Origin: an uncultured Clostridia bacterium
GTDB lineage: Bacteria; Bacillota; Clostridia; Oscillospirales; CAG-272
Length of the DNA: 58,837 nucleotides
Assembly (NCBI GenBank): GCA_947624995.1
Contig: CANQMS010000015.1
Location: 1-58,837 of the forward strand
Direction of reading: 5' to 3'
The notes beneath the pieces were generated by a model. The model saw only the letters and a program-made list of their open reading frames with translations, made no database searches and was not told the origin of the DNA. Positions 42,339 through 50,625 of the stretch are shown here, piece by piece; positions within the stretch are counted from its first letter, which is position 1; the number at the start of each line of letters is the position of its first letter. A program made the position numbers and the translations under genes.

Positions 42339-43252
42339 CTTTCGTCTTCTCCGGGCAGGGCGCGCAGCACCCCGGCATGGGAGAAGATCTTTATAATGAA
42401 TACGCGTCGGTAAAGGCGCTTTTCGACGGCGCGGAGGCGCGCCGTCCGGGCACGCTCGCGCAGATGTTCAAGGGCGACGCCGAGACACTCCGCGAGACGG
42501 AGAACACGCAGCCGTGCCTGTACCTTGCCGACCTTGCGCCCGCGCTCGTGCTTTCCGAGGCGGGTGTCGTTCCGTCCGGAGCAGCGGGCTTTTCGCTCGG
42601 CGAGCTTCCGGCGCTCGCGTTTGCGGGCGCGATCGGGCACCTTGACGGCTTTTCGCTGACGTGCCGCCGCGGCGCCGTCATGGGCGAGGCGACGCACGAA
42701 AGAAACACCGCGATGGCGGCTGTCGTGAAGCTCGAAAACAGCGAGGTCGAGGCGGTGTGCCGCGAATTTGCGGAGGTATACCCCGTCAACTACAACAGCC
42801 CGGGACAGCTCGTCGTCGCCGGTGCGGCGGAGGCTATGCCGGAGTTTTGCGAAAAAATAAAGGCGCGCGGCGGCAGGGCGATCCCGCTCGCAGTCGCCGG
42901 CGGGTTCCACTCGCCGTTTATGGACGGGGCTGCATGCAAGTTTGAGAAGATCATAAGGGAGACGGGGCTTTCGTCGCCCGCGATCCCCGTATATGCGAAC
43001 TGCACGGCGGAGCCGTATTCGGGTCCGACGGAGGACACGCTGTCGCGGCAGATGAACCACCCAGTGCTCTGGGAGAAGACGGTCCGGCGCATGGCGGCGG
43101 ACGGATTCGACACGTTCATCGAGACGGGCGTCGGCGTGACGCTCTCGAAGCTGATCACTAAAATTCTGCCCGAGGCAAAGGTATATTCCGCCGAGACGGC
43201 GGAGGGCTGCCGAAAGATCATCGGGGAGGCGGAGCCGTATGTCCATGCTTGA
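42326..43252 (+). CDS. fabD: Malonyl-CoA:ACP transacylase
   Basis: A 308-residue acyltransferase: FSGQGAQHPGMG near the N-terminus, the nucleophile Ser90 in GFSLGELPAL (the usual GHSLGE has Phe instead of His here), and AGGFHSPFM with the catalytic His. It loads malonyl onto ACP. It overlaps both neighbours. Confidence 0.94.
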   Translation: MGKIAFVFSGQGAQHPGMGEDLYNEYASVKALFDGAEARRPGTLAQMFKGDAETLRETENTQPCLYLADLAPALVLSEAGVVPSGAAGFSLGELPALAFAGAIGHLDGFSLTCRRGAVMGEATHERNTAMAAVVKLENSEVEAVCREFAEVYPVNYNSPGQLVVAGAAEAMPEFCEKIKARGGRAIPLAVAGGFHSPFMDGAACKFEKIIRETGLSSPAIPVYANCTAEPYSGPTEDTLSRQMNHPVLWEKTVRRMAADGFDTFIETGVGVTLSKLITKILPEAKVYSAETAEGCRKIIGEAEPYVHA

Positions 43253-43979
43253 GGGGAAGCTCGCCGCCGTGACGGGCGGCTCGCGCGGGATCGGCAGGGA
43301 GATCTGCCGGGCGCTGTCGCTTGCGGGCGCGGACGTCGCGTTTTTATACGCGGGGAACGAAGAGGCGGCGGCGGAGACGCTTGAGATAATAAAGAGTGCC
43401 GGCGTGCGCGGTTTTTCGTACCGTTGCGACGTCTCGGATGCCGAATGCGTCCGGGCATCGTTCGGGGAGCTGCTCGGAGAGCTCGGCGGAGTCGACATCC
43501 TTGTCAACAACGCGGGCATCACGCGCGACGGGCTCTCGATGAGGATGAAGGACGAGGATTTCGACCGCGTCGTCGCCGTCAACCTTGCGGGCGCGTTTTA
43601 CTGCTCGCGGGCGGTGATACCGACGATGATGAAAAAGCGCTCGGGAAAGATAATCAACATGACATCCGTATCGGGGCTGACGGGCAACGCCGGGCAGGCG
43701 AACTATTCCGCGTCCAAGGCGGGGCTGATCGGGCTCACGAAGGCGCTCGCGCGCGAGCTTGCGCCGAGAAAGATAACGTGCAACGCCGTAGCGCCCGGAT
43801 TCGTCGAAACGGACATGACGGCAGCATTCCGCGATAACGCGGAGCTTGAAAAGAGCATCCCGCTCGGCAGATTCGCGAGAGCGGAAGAGGTCGCGGAGGT
43901 CGTGAAGTTCTTGGCATCCCCCGCGGCGGACTACATCACGGGCGAGGTCATCCGCGTCGACGGCGGGCTCGCGATATGA
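43239..43979 (+). CDS. fabG: 3-oxoacyl-ACP reductase
   Basis: A 246-residue short-chain dehydrogenase: cofactor loop TGGSRGIG (12-19), NNAGITRDG, and the triad Ser143/145, Tyr156 and Lys160 (YSASK). It reduces 3-oxoacyl-ACP with NADPH. It starts inside the end of fabD (14-base overlap) after GGGGAGG. Confidence 0.95.
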   Translation: MSMLEGKLAAVTGGSRGIGREICRALSLAGADVAFLYAGNEEAAAETLEIIKSAGVRGFSYRCDVSDAECVRASFGELLGELGGVDILVNNAGITRDGLSMRMKDEDFDRVVAVNLAGAFYCSRAVIPTMMKKRSGKIINMTSVSGLTGNAGQANYSASKAGLIGLTKALARELAPRKITCNAVAPGFVETDMTAAFRDNAELEKSIPLGRFARAEEVAEVVKFLASPAADYITGEVIRVDGGLAI

Positions 43980-44019
43980 CCGATCACGAAACGCACGAAA
44001 ATAAAGTGAGGAAACAAAA

Positions 44020-45255
44020 GTGCAAACGAGAAGAGTTGCGGTAACGGGCATAGGCGCTGTGACGCCGATAGGAAACAGTGTGCCCGAATATTTCGAGGGG
44101 CTCAGAAACGGCGTCTGCGGCGTCGCCCCGATCACGAGATTTGACACTGCCGATTCAAAGTGCAAGGTTGCGGCGGAGGTGAAGGGATTCGACCCGTCGC
44201 GGTGCTTTGACAAGCTGACGGCGAGAAAGACCGACCTCTACGTCCAGTACGCGGTCACGGCGGCGGATGAGGCTGTCAGCGACAGCGGCATCATCGGCAG
44301 CGTCGACCCGGAGCGGCTCGGAGTTTACGTCGGCTCCGGCGTCGGCGGGATCAACACGATCTGCGAGGAGGAGGGCAAGCTCCAGCGCGGCGGCGAAAAG
44401 CTCGTCAGCCCGCACTTTGTCCCCAAGATGATAATAAACATAGCGGCGGGTCAAATCGCCATCCGGTTCGGCGCGCACGGTCCCGCGACATGCTTTGCCA
44501 CGGCGTGCGCCACGGGGACGACCGCGATAGGCGAAGCGTACCGCGCGATCAAGGACGGGTACGCGGACGCGTTCATCTGCGGCGGCACCGAGGCGGCTGT
44601 CAACAGGCTTGCCATATCCGGATTCGTCAACTGCATGGCGCTCTCGCAGGCGGAGGACCCGATGGCGGCGTCCCTGCCGTTCGACTCGCGCCGCGGCGGA
44701 TTCGTGCTCGGAGAGGGCGCGGCGATGCTCGTGCTCGAGGAATACGAGCACGCAAAGGCGCGCGGCGCGAAGATATACGCCGAGGTCTGCGGCTACGGTG
44801 CGACGTGCGACGCGCACCACGTTACGGCGCCGGACCCCGAGGCAAAACAGACGATCCGCGCGATAGCGGACGCGATGGCGGGCGTTGAGTACGACCCCGA
44901 GCACACATATGTAAACGCACACGGCACGGGCACGAAGATGAACGACAAGGTCGAGACGCTCGCGTTCAAGTCGTATTTCGGAGAGGACGCGTATAAGCTG
45001 CACATCAGCTCGACGAAGTCCATGACGGGGCACATGCTCGGCGCGGCAGGCGCGGCGGAGGCGCTCGCGTGCATACTCGCGCTGACGGAGGATACCGTCC
45101 CGCCGACGATCAACCTCGACTCGCCCGACCCGGAGCTCGACCTCGACTACACGCCGAAGACTGCGAAGAAGACGGCGATAGACACGGCTGTCTCGACGTC
45201 CCTCGGCTTCGGCGGGCACAACGCCTGCATCGTGATGAAAAAGGTGAAGGAATGA
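44020..45255 (+). CDS. fabF: 3-oxoacyl-ACP synthase II
   Basis: A 411-residue condensing enzyme with the active-site Cys163 in ATACATGTTAI and the two His of NAHGTGTKMND and KSMTGHMLGAAG. It elongates acyl-ACP with malonyl-ACP. GTG start with GAGG 8 bases upstream. fabH, the initiating synthase, is not in the cluster. Confidence 0.95.
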   Translation: MQTRRVAVTGIGAVTPIGNSVPEYFEGLRNGVCGVAPITRFDTADSKCKVAAEVKGFDPSRCFDKLTARKTDLYVQYAVTAADEAVSDSGIIGSVDPERLGVYVGSGVGGINTICEEEGKLQRGGEKLVSPHFVPKMIINIAAGQIAIRFGAHGPATCFATACATGTTAIGEAYRAIKDGYADAFICGGTEAAVNRLAISGFVNCMALSQAEDPMAASLPFDSRRGGFVLGEGAAMLVLEEYEHAKARGAKIYAEVCGYGATCDAHHVTAPDPEAKQTIRAIADAMAGVEYDPEHTYVNAHGTGTKMNDKVETLAFKSYFGEDAYKLHISSTKSMTGHMLGAAGAAEALACILALTEDTVPPTINLDSPDPELDLDYTPKTAKKTAIDTAVSTSLGFGGHNACIVMKKVKE

Positions 45256-45710
45256 ACAGAGAAGAGCTCACGGAGCTTCTGCCCCACAGGGGCTCGATGC
45301 TGCTGCTCGACGAGGCTGAGGTCAGGGACGGCGCGGCTCACGGGAAAAAGCTGATACGGGGGGACGAGTTCTTCCTCGACGGGCACTTCCCGGGGGACCC
45401 GATCGTGCCGGGCGTGATCCTCTGCGAGATCATGGCGCAGTCCGCGTGCGTACTTTTGGCGGGCGACGTCAGCGGGCGTGTCAGGACGCTTTTTACCGGG
45501 CTCGACCGGGTAAAGTTCAAGCGCCCGGTGATACCGGGAGACACGTTTGAGACCGAGTGCGTCATCGAAAAGAGCAAGGGACCGTTTTATTGGGCGAGCG
45601 GCAAGGGGACGGTGAACGGCGAGATTTGCGTCTCGGCGTCGTTTTCCTTCGCCGTCCTGCCGGAAAGTGACGGCAGCGAGGACGATAAAGGCGGCAAAGA
45701 CGGGGAATGA
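45252..45710 (+). CDS. fabZ: 3-hydroxyacyl-ACP dehydratase
   Basis: A 152-residue hot-dog enzyme: LLPHRGSMLLLD, catalytic His45 in FLDGHFPGDPIVPGV and Glu59 in EIMAQSA. The ATG overlaps the fabF stop. A charged tail follows the domain. Confidence 0.94.
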   Translation: MNREELTELLPHRGSMLLLDEAEVRDGAAHGKKLIRGDEFFLDGHFPGDPIVPGVILCEIMAQSACVLLAGDVSGRVRTLFTGLDRVKFKRPVIPGDTFETECVIEKSKGPFYWASGKGTVNGEICVSASFSFAVLPESDGSEDDKGGKDGE

Positions 45711-45781
45711 TCTTTCCCGTCCCGTTCCCGCGGATATTGGCGGCGGGTCGGGACATTTCGTATATGATTTGGGTGAAAAAT

Positions 45782-46612
45782 ATGCTATTTAAGAAGAAGC
45801 GCCGGATCCCGGAGGGGGTACCCTTTACCGACGAGGAATTCGACGTTGTTTGCTCCGGCTGCAAAAGCGTACACAGGCGCTCGGAGCTTCTGAAGACGGG
45901 ATATGTCTGCCCGGACTGCGGCAGATACGTCCGCATGCCCGCGCGCGACAGGATAAGGATGCTCGCGGACAGCGGCAGCTTTTACGAGCTTGACAGGGAG
46001 ATAACGTCCGTCGATTTTCTCGGCTTCCCGGGATATAAGGAAAAGCTCGAAAAGGCGAAGAAGCAGACGGGCGAGCGCTCCGCCGTCGTCACGGGGGTGA
46101 TGCGCGTGCTCGGCATACCGTGCGCGGTGTTCGCGATGGACTCCCGGTTCGTGATGGCGAGCATGGGGTCCGCCGTCGGCGAAAAGATCACGAGGCTTTT
46201 CGAATATGCAAGAGAACAGCGTCTGCCGGTGCTCGGCGTCACATGTTCGGGCGGCGCGAGGATGCAGGAGGGCGCGGTCTCGCTCATGCAGATGGCGAAG
46301 TGCAGCGGCGCGGTGCGCCGCCACAGCGACGCGGGTCTGCTGTATATCGTGCTCCTGACCGACCCGACGACGGGCGGCATGACGGCGTCGATAGCCATGG
46401 AGGGCGACATAACGCTCGCCGAACCGAACGCGCTCGTCGGCTTTGCGGGGCGCCGCGTCGTCGAGCAGACGACGGGGACGGCGCTGCCGGACGACTTTCA
46501 GACGTCGGAATTTCTGCTCGACCACGGATTTGTTGACGCCGTCGTCGTCAGGTCCGACCTGCGCGACACGCTCGGGCGCATACTGCGCCTGCACACGGGG
46601 AGGAATGACTGA
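45782..46612 (+). CDS. accD: Acetyl-CoA carboxylase carboxyltransferase subunit beta
   Basis: A 276-residue protein with an N-terminal zinc ribbon (Cys24, 27, 43, 46: VVCSGC and YVCPDC) and the crotonase-like carboxyltransferase fold (GVTCSGGARMQEG, DPTTGGMTAS). The frame starts at 45707 overlapping fabZ, but MLFKKKRR at 45782 is the family N-terminus and has a GGGTG site; the exact start is uncertain. It pairs with accA. Confidence 0.93.
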   Translation: MLFKKKRRIPEGVPFTDEEFDVVCSGCKSVHRRSELLKTGYVCPDCGRYVRMPARDRIRMLADSGSFYELDREITSVDFLGFPGYKEKLEKAKKQTGERSAVVTGVMRVLGIPCAVFAMDSRFVMASMGSAVGEKITRLFEYAREQRLPVLGVTCSGGARMQEGAVSLMQMAKCSGAVRRHSDAGLLYIVLLTDPTTGGMTASIAMEGDITLAEPNALVGFAGRRVVEQTTGTALPDDFQTSEFLLDHGFVDAVVVRSDLRDTLGRILRLHTGRND

Positions 46613-47416
46613 ATGTCCGGGCTGACTGCATACGAAAGACTGAAAACCGTTCGCTCGCCCGCGCGTCCGAACGGGGAAAAATACGTCCGCGCGCTGTTTT
46701 CCGACCGCGTCGGGCTGTGCGGAGACCGCAGGTTCGCGGAGGACCCGGCGATAGTTTCCGGGATCGGGTATATAGACGGTATCGCCGTGACTTATATCGC
46801 CGTCGACAGGGGCGAGGACATAGACGCGAGAATGAAAAAGCACTTCGGCTGCCCGATGCCGGAGGGGTACCGCAAGGCGCTGCGGCTGATGAAGCAGGCG
46901 GAGAAGTTCCACCGCCCCGTCGTCTGCCTCGTCGACACGATGGGGGCGTTCTGCGGAGCCGACGGAGAGGAGCGCGGACAGGGACAGGCAATTGCCGAAA
47001 ACCTGTTTGAAATGATGGGGCTGAAAACGCCGATAGTGTCCGTCATCATCGGCGAGGGCGGCAGCGGAGGCGCGCTCGCGCTCGCCGCCGCGGATCGCGT
47101 TTATATGCTTGAAAACGCCGTTTACTCGGTCATCTCGCCGGACGGCTGCGCGAGCATCCTCTGGCGGGACGCCGGGCGCGCGCACGACGCCGCGGAATGC
47201 CTGCACATCACCGCGGAGGACATGGTAAAGCTCGGCATCGCCGAGGGTGTCGTGTCCGAGCACGGCGGCGACTTTGACAAGATGTGCGGGGAGCTGAAAA
47301 GCACGGTCTTCAGCGAGCTGCGCGCGCTTTTGAAGCTGCCGGTCGATAAGCTGCTTGAAGCGCGATATGAGCGGTTCCGCCGCATAGGCGTATTCGGGGA
47401 GGAGAGTGCGGAGTGA
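46613..47416 (+). CDS. accA: Acetyl-CoA carboxylase carboxyltransferase subunit alpha
   Basis: A 267-residue protein: CLVDTMGAFCGADGEERGQGQAIAEN region, IIGEGGSGGALAL and SVISPDGCASILWRD. It is on the short side for AccA (usually about 310) because the N-terminus is abbreviated. Together with AccD it transfers the carboxyl group to acetyl-CoA. The accB (biotin carrier) and accC (biotin carboxylase) genes are absent and must lie elsewhere. Confidence 0.93.
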   Translation: MSGLTAYERLKTVRSPARPNGEKYVRALFSDRVGLCGDRRFAEDPAIVSGIGYIDGIAVTYIAVDRGEDIDARMKKHFGCPMPEGYRKALRLMKQAEKFHRPVVCLVDTMGAFCGADGEERGQGQAIAENLFEMMGLKTPIVSVIIGEGGSGGALALAAADRVYMLENAVYSVISPDGCASILWRDAGRAHDAAECLHITAEDMVKLGIAEGVVSEHGGDFDKMCGELKSTVFSELRALLKLPVDKLLEARYERFRRIGVFGEESAE

Positions 47417-49104
47417 AACCTTTATATACTGAATTATGCGCCGTCGACGCGCAGGGAAACATGACGCTGCACGTCCCCGACGGCTTCAACTTTGCATACG
47501 ACGTCGTTGACAGGATCGCGGCGGAGGAACCGGACAAGCGGGCGCTCGTCTGGGTCCAGGACGAGAGTTCCGCGCTATATCCGGTGACGGCGTGCCACGA
47601 GCGCACGCTCTCATTTTCCGATATTTCCCGCCTTTCGTCAGAGACGGCAAATTTCTTTGCCGCGCGCGGGATCGGGCGGGGCGACCGCGTCATGCTGATA
47701 CTGAAGCGGCACTATTCGTACTGGTACATACTGACGGCACTGCACAAGCTCGGCGCCGTCGCGATGCCGGCGACTTACATGCTCAATCACGACGACCTCG
47801 TCTACCGCATGAAAAAGACGGAGGCGAAGGCGGTCGTGTGCCTCGGGGAGGACGGACTGTGCAAAAAGATATCGGCGGCTGCGAGCGAGGCGGGTTGCGT
47901 CGCGGGGCTTTTCACGGTCGGATGCACCGTTCCCGGATTTGAGCGCCTCGACGTTGAGATCGAAAAATATCCGCCCGAGTTCCGGAGGATAAAAACGGAG
48001 AACGGGGACCCGATCCTGCTCTATTTCACGTCCGGGACGACGGGGCGCCCGAAGATCGTCATCCACGACGAGACGTACCCGATCGGACATATACAGACGG
48101 CGCTTCTGTGGCAGAACGTGCGCGACGGCGGGCTCCACCTCTCCGTCGCCGACACGGGCTGGGCAAAGTCGTCCTGGGGAAAAATATACGGTCAATGGAT
48201 ATGCGGCAGCGCCGTGTTCGCGTACGATTTCGACGCGTTCTCCGCCGTCCGTATGCTCGACGTGATCGAGCGCTGCGGCGTCACGACGTTCTGCGCGCCG
48301 CCGACGATATACAGATTCTTTGTCAAAAACGACCTGCTCGACCGCGGGTTCGGGCGCGTTGAGTACGCGACGACGGCGGGCGAGGCGATAAATCCAGAGA
48401 TCGTCGAGACGTTTCTCCGCAAAACGGGGCTTCAGATACACAGCGGCTACGGTCAGACCGAGTCAACGCTGCTCGTCGCGGACTTTGTGGGCGCGCCTGT
48501 GCGCGTCGGTTCGATGGGGCGCCCGTCGACGCTCTACCACCCGATCGTCGTCGACGAGAACGGCGCGGAGTGCGATGTCGACGAGGCGGGCGAGATCGTG
48601 ATGCCGAAGGAGGGCAGATACGACAACGGGCTCTGCGTACCCTCATTCCCGGGGCTCGACCTCGGCGACACGGTGTGGGACGGCGACCTTTACCGCACGG
48701 GCGATATCGCGCGGCGCGACCGGGACGGGTATCTCTGGTTCATCGGGCGAGTCGACGACGTCATCAAATCGTCGGGGTACAGGATCAGCCCGTTCGAGAT
48801 AGAGAGCGTTTTGATGGAGCACCCCGCTGTCATGGACTGCGCGGTCACGGGCATCCCGGATGAGAAGCGCGGATTTGCCGTCAAGGCGACGGTCGTTTTG
48901 CGCGAGGGGAACAGGGGCGACCTCGCGATGACGAACACGCTGCGCGAGTTCGTCCGCAGGCGCACGGCGGACTATAAGGCGCCGAGGATCATAAAATATG
49001 TCGACAAGATCCCGCGCACGTTCAGCGGCAAGATACGCCACGTCGAGATCCGCGAAAAAGACGCGAACGCGAATGGCGCGAACGCGGGTGACGCGGAAAA
49101 GTAA
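47413..49104 (+). CDS. Acyl-CoA synthetase (AMP-forming), medium-chain type
   Basis: A 563-residue ANL-family ligase: phosphate loop YFTSGTTGRPK, adenine motif SGYGQTES, hinge DGYLWFIGRVDDVIKSSGYR, and C-terminal catalytic Lys in RTFSGKIRHVE. It resembles ACSM/medium-chain acyl-CoA synthetases more than acetyl-CoA synthetase. The GTG start overlaps the accA stop by 4 bases, so it is translated with the fatty-acid genes. It could activate exogenous or released fatty acids. Substrate uncertain. An Asn/Ala/Asp-rich tail (ANANGANAGDAEK) is present. Confidence 0.88.
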   Translation: MKPLYTELCAVDAQGNMTLHVPDGFNFAYDVVDRIAAEEPDKRALVWVQDESSALYPVTACHERTLSFSDISRLSSETANFFAARGIGRGDRVMLILKRHYSYWYILTALHKLGAVAMPATYMLNHDDLVYRMKKTEAKAVVCLGEDGLCKKISAAASEAGCVAGLFTVGCTVPGFERLDVEIEKYPPEFRRIKTENGDPILLYFTSGTTGRPKIVIHDETYPIGHIQTALLWQNVRDGGLHLSVADTGWAKSSWGKIYGQWICGSAVFAYDFDAFSAVRMLDVIERCGVTTFCAPPTIYRFFVKNDLLDRGFGRVEYATTAGEAINPEIVETFLRKTGLQIHSGYGQTESTLLVADFVGAPVRVGSMGRPSTLYHPIVVDENGAECDVDEAGEIVMPKEGRYDNGLCVPSFPGLDLGDTVWDGDLYRTGDIARRDRDGYLWFIGRVDDVIKSSGYRISPFEIESVLMEHPAVMDCAVTGIPDEKRGFAVKATVVLREGNRGDLAMTNTLREFVRRRTADYKAPRIIKYVDKIPRTFSGKIRHVEIREKDANANGANAGDAEK

Positions 49105-49116
49105 AAAAACGCAGTT

Positions 49117-49160
49117 TCCCGGGAAGACGGCTCGGATGAGCGGTTTTCCCGGGATTTTTT
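49117..49160 (+). terminator. Terminator of the fatty-acid operon
   Basis: TCCCGGGAA (49117-49125) pairs with TTCCCGGGA (49146-49154), followed by T6. Confidence 0.9.
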
Positions 49161-49191
49161 CGCGGAATTGATAAATTCGCTGTTTGCGGGG

Positions 49192-49220
49192 TGGACTCGC
49201 GGGCGCGGATGCGGTATGAT
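49192..49220 (+). promoter_or_regulatory. Possible promoter of the membrane XRE gene
   Basis: TGGACT (49192-49197), a 17-base spacer and TATGAT (49215-49220). Confidence 0.5.
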
Positions 49221-49259
49221 ATTCATATACCGATGCGCCGGGAGCGGGAGGCTTTGACG

Positions 49260-49775
49260 ATGGACAGATACGGCATGGGCAGATTTATTTCGGAGCTGCG
49301 GCGGAAGCGCGGGCTGACGCAGGAGGCGCTCGGAGAGCGCATAGGCGTGACGGGCAAGACGGTGTCCCGCTGGGAGTGCGGCACGTATATGCCTGATCTT
49401 TCGGCGCTCGAGGCGCTTTCAAAGATCTTTTCGGTCAGCATTGATGAGATAATAGCAGGTAAAAGGCAAACGTCTAACGAAGTTATTACAATTGCCGAAA
49501 ATGCACAGGCATCACCGGCGGGGAGCACGTCGACGTTCTCGGCAAATGACCGCCTCCGCTATTTTAAGCGGAAGTGGCTGCGCGACCACACGGCGGACAT
49601 AGCGGTACACGCGCTCTCGGCGGCGGCAGTGACTGTCGCATATGCCGTTTTTGTAAGTGCTGAGACGTCCGCCGTGTTCGGCTTTTTCGCGGCGCTGACC
49701 GTATACCTTATTGACAGGCACAGGATGATGTCATACGCGGAGACGCGCTCGTTCCCGGAAAACAGTAAAAAATGA
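49260..49775 (+). CDS. XRE-family regulator with membrane helices
   Basis: A 171-residue protein: N-terminal helix-turn-helix (RFISELRRKRGLTQEALGER, VTGKTVSRWECGTYMPD), a Ser/Thr linker, then two membrane helices (about 112-132 and 135-152, HALSAAAVTVAYAVFVSA, SAVFGFFAALTVYLI). It may act as a membrane-tethered regulator. The frame is open to 49191, but CGGGAGG before the ATG at 49260 decides the start. Target unknown. Confidence 0.82.
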   Translation: MDRYGMGRFISELRRKRGLTQEALGERIGVTGKTVSRWECGTYMPDLSALEALSKIFSVSIDEIIAGKRQTSNEVITIAENAQASPAGSTSTFSANDRLRYFKRKWLRDHTADIAVHALSAAAVTVAYAVFVSAETSAVFGFFAALTVYLIDRHRMMSYAETRSFPENSKK

Positions 49776-49806
49776 ATGATAAAAGATGTAAAACTTCGTT
49801 TCACGC

Positions 49807-49835
49807 TTTACAAATTGTAAAATATGTGGTAGAAT
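49807..49835 (+). promoter_or_regulatory. Promoter with overlapping 15-bp palindrome
   Basis: TTTACA (49807-49812), a 17-base spacer and TAGAAT (49830-49835). The -35 is the left arm of TTTACAAATTGTAAA (49807-49821), a perfect 7-1-7 palindrome likely to be an operator. Confidence 0.65.
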
Positions 49836-49889
49836 AGCCGTATGGGGGATGTCCCCGATAATATTTTACATAACTCTAAGGAGTCAGAA

Positions 49890-50519
49890 ATGAAAGTCTG
49901 CCCAAATTGTCATAATGCGGTAGAAGACAACACGACCTTCTGCCCGAATTGCGGCGCGAACGTCGGCGCTCAGCAGCCGCGTCCTCAGCAGCCGCAGCAG
50001 CCCCAGCAGCCGCGACCCCAGCAGCCGCAGCCTCAGCAACCGCAGCCTCAGCAGCAGCCGCCGCGCCCGCAGCAGCCGCAGCCTCAGCAGCAGCCGCGCC
50101 CGCAGTACCAGCAGCCGCAGCAGCCCTACGGTCAGCAGTATCAGCAGCGCCCGCAGTATGCGAACATGCCGAATCCGTTTGACCACACCTCGCAGTTCTC
50201 GGCAGAGGACGTGTCCGCGAACAAGCTGCTCGCCATGCTCGTATACGTGCTCGGCGCAGTCGGCATCGTTATCGCGCTGCTCGCCGGCAAGGATTCCGAA
50301 TTCGCGAAGTTCCACGCGCGCCAGGGCATGAAGATCGTCCTGCTTGAGACGATCTGCACGCTCGCGACGACGTTCCTCGTCTGGACGTTCATCGTCCCGC
50401 TCGCAGGCGCCGTCTGCACCGTGATCCTGCTCGTTGTCAGAATCATCTGCTTCTGCCAGGTCTGCTCCGGCAAGTCGGTCGAGCCTCCGATAGTCCGCAG
50501 CTTCACGTTTTTGAAGTAA
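49890..50519 (+). CDS. Zinc-ribbon, Pro/Gln-rich membrane protein
   Basis: A 209-residue protein in three parts: an N-terminal zinc ribbon (MKVCPNCHNAVEDNTTFCPNCG), a low-complexity Pro/Gln linker (about 28-95), and a C-terminal domain with three hydrophobic helices (LLAMLVYVLGAVGIVIALLA onward) containing FAKFHARQGMKIVLLE, typical of the DUF4870/Tic20-like family. AAGGAG precedes the ATG at 49890. Common in gut Clostridia; function unknown. Confidence 0.8.
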   Translation: MKVCPNCHNAVEDNTTFCPNCGANVGAQQPRPQQPQQPQQPRPQQPQPQQPQPQQQPPRPQQPQPQQQPRPQYQQPQQPYGQQYQQRPQYANMPNPFDHTSQFSAEDVSANKLLAMLVYVLGAVGIVIALLAGKDSEFAKFHARQGMKIVLLETICTLATTFLVWTFIVPLAGAVCTVILLVVRIICFCQVCSGKSVEPPIVRSFTFLK

Positions 50520-50538
50520 GATTATAGAAACAAAAATG

Positions 50539-50566
50539 GGAGAGCGATATTCACGCTCTCCTTTTT
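50539..50566 (+). terminator. Terminator of the zinc-ribbon membrane gene
   Basis: GGAGAGCG (50539-50546) pairs with CGCTCTCC (50554-50561), followed by T5. Confidence 0.88.
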
Positions 50567-50593
50567 GTTTGGCTCGGCACGGAAAAGGAAAGA

Positions 50594-50622
50594 CGCGAAA
50601 GAACAGACTTTCGCGCCTTTTT
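50594..50622. terminator. Second hairpin between converging genes
   Basis: CGCGAAAG-aacaga-CTTTCGCG, followed by CC and T5 on the plus strand. It lies just past the stop of the minus-strand hydrolase and may terminate it too, though its minus-side tail is less T-rich. Confidence 0.6.
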
Positions 50623-50625
50623 GAT

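Noticed and set aside
42005-43582. 525-codon minus-strand frame opposite fabK, fabD and fabG
   Set aside because: It crosses three overlapping conserved genes and has no recognisable domain.
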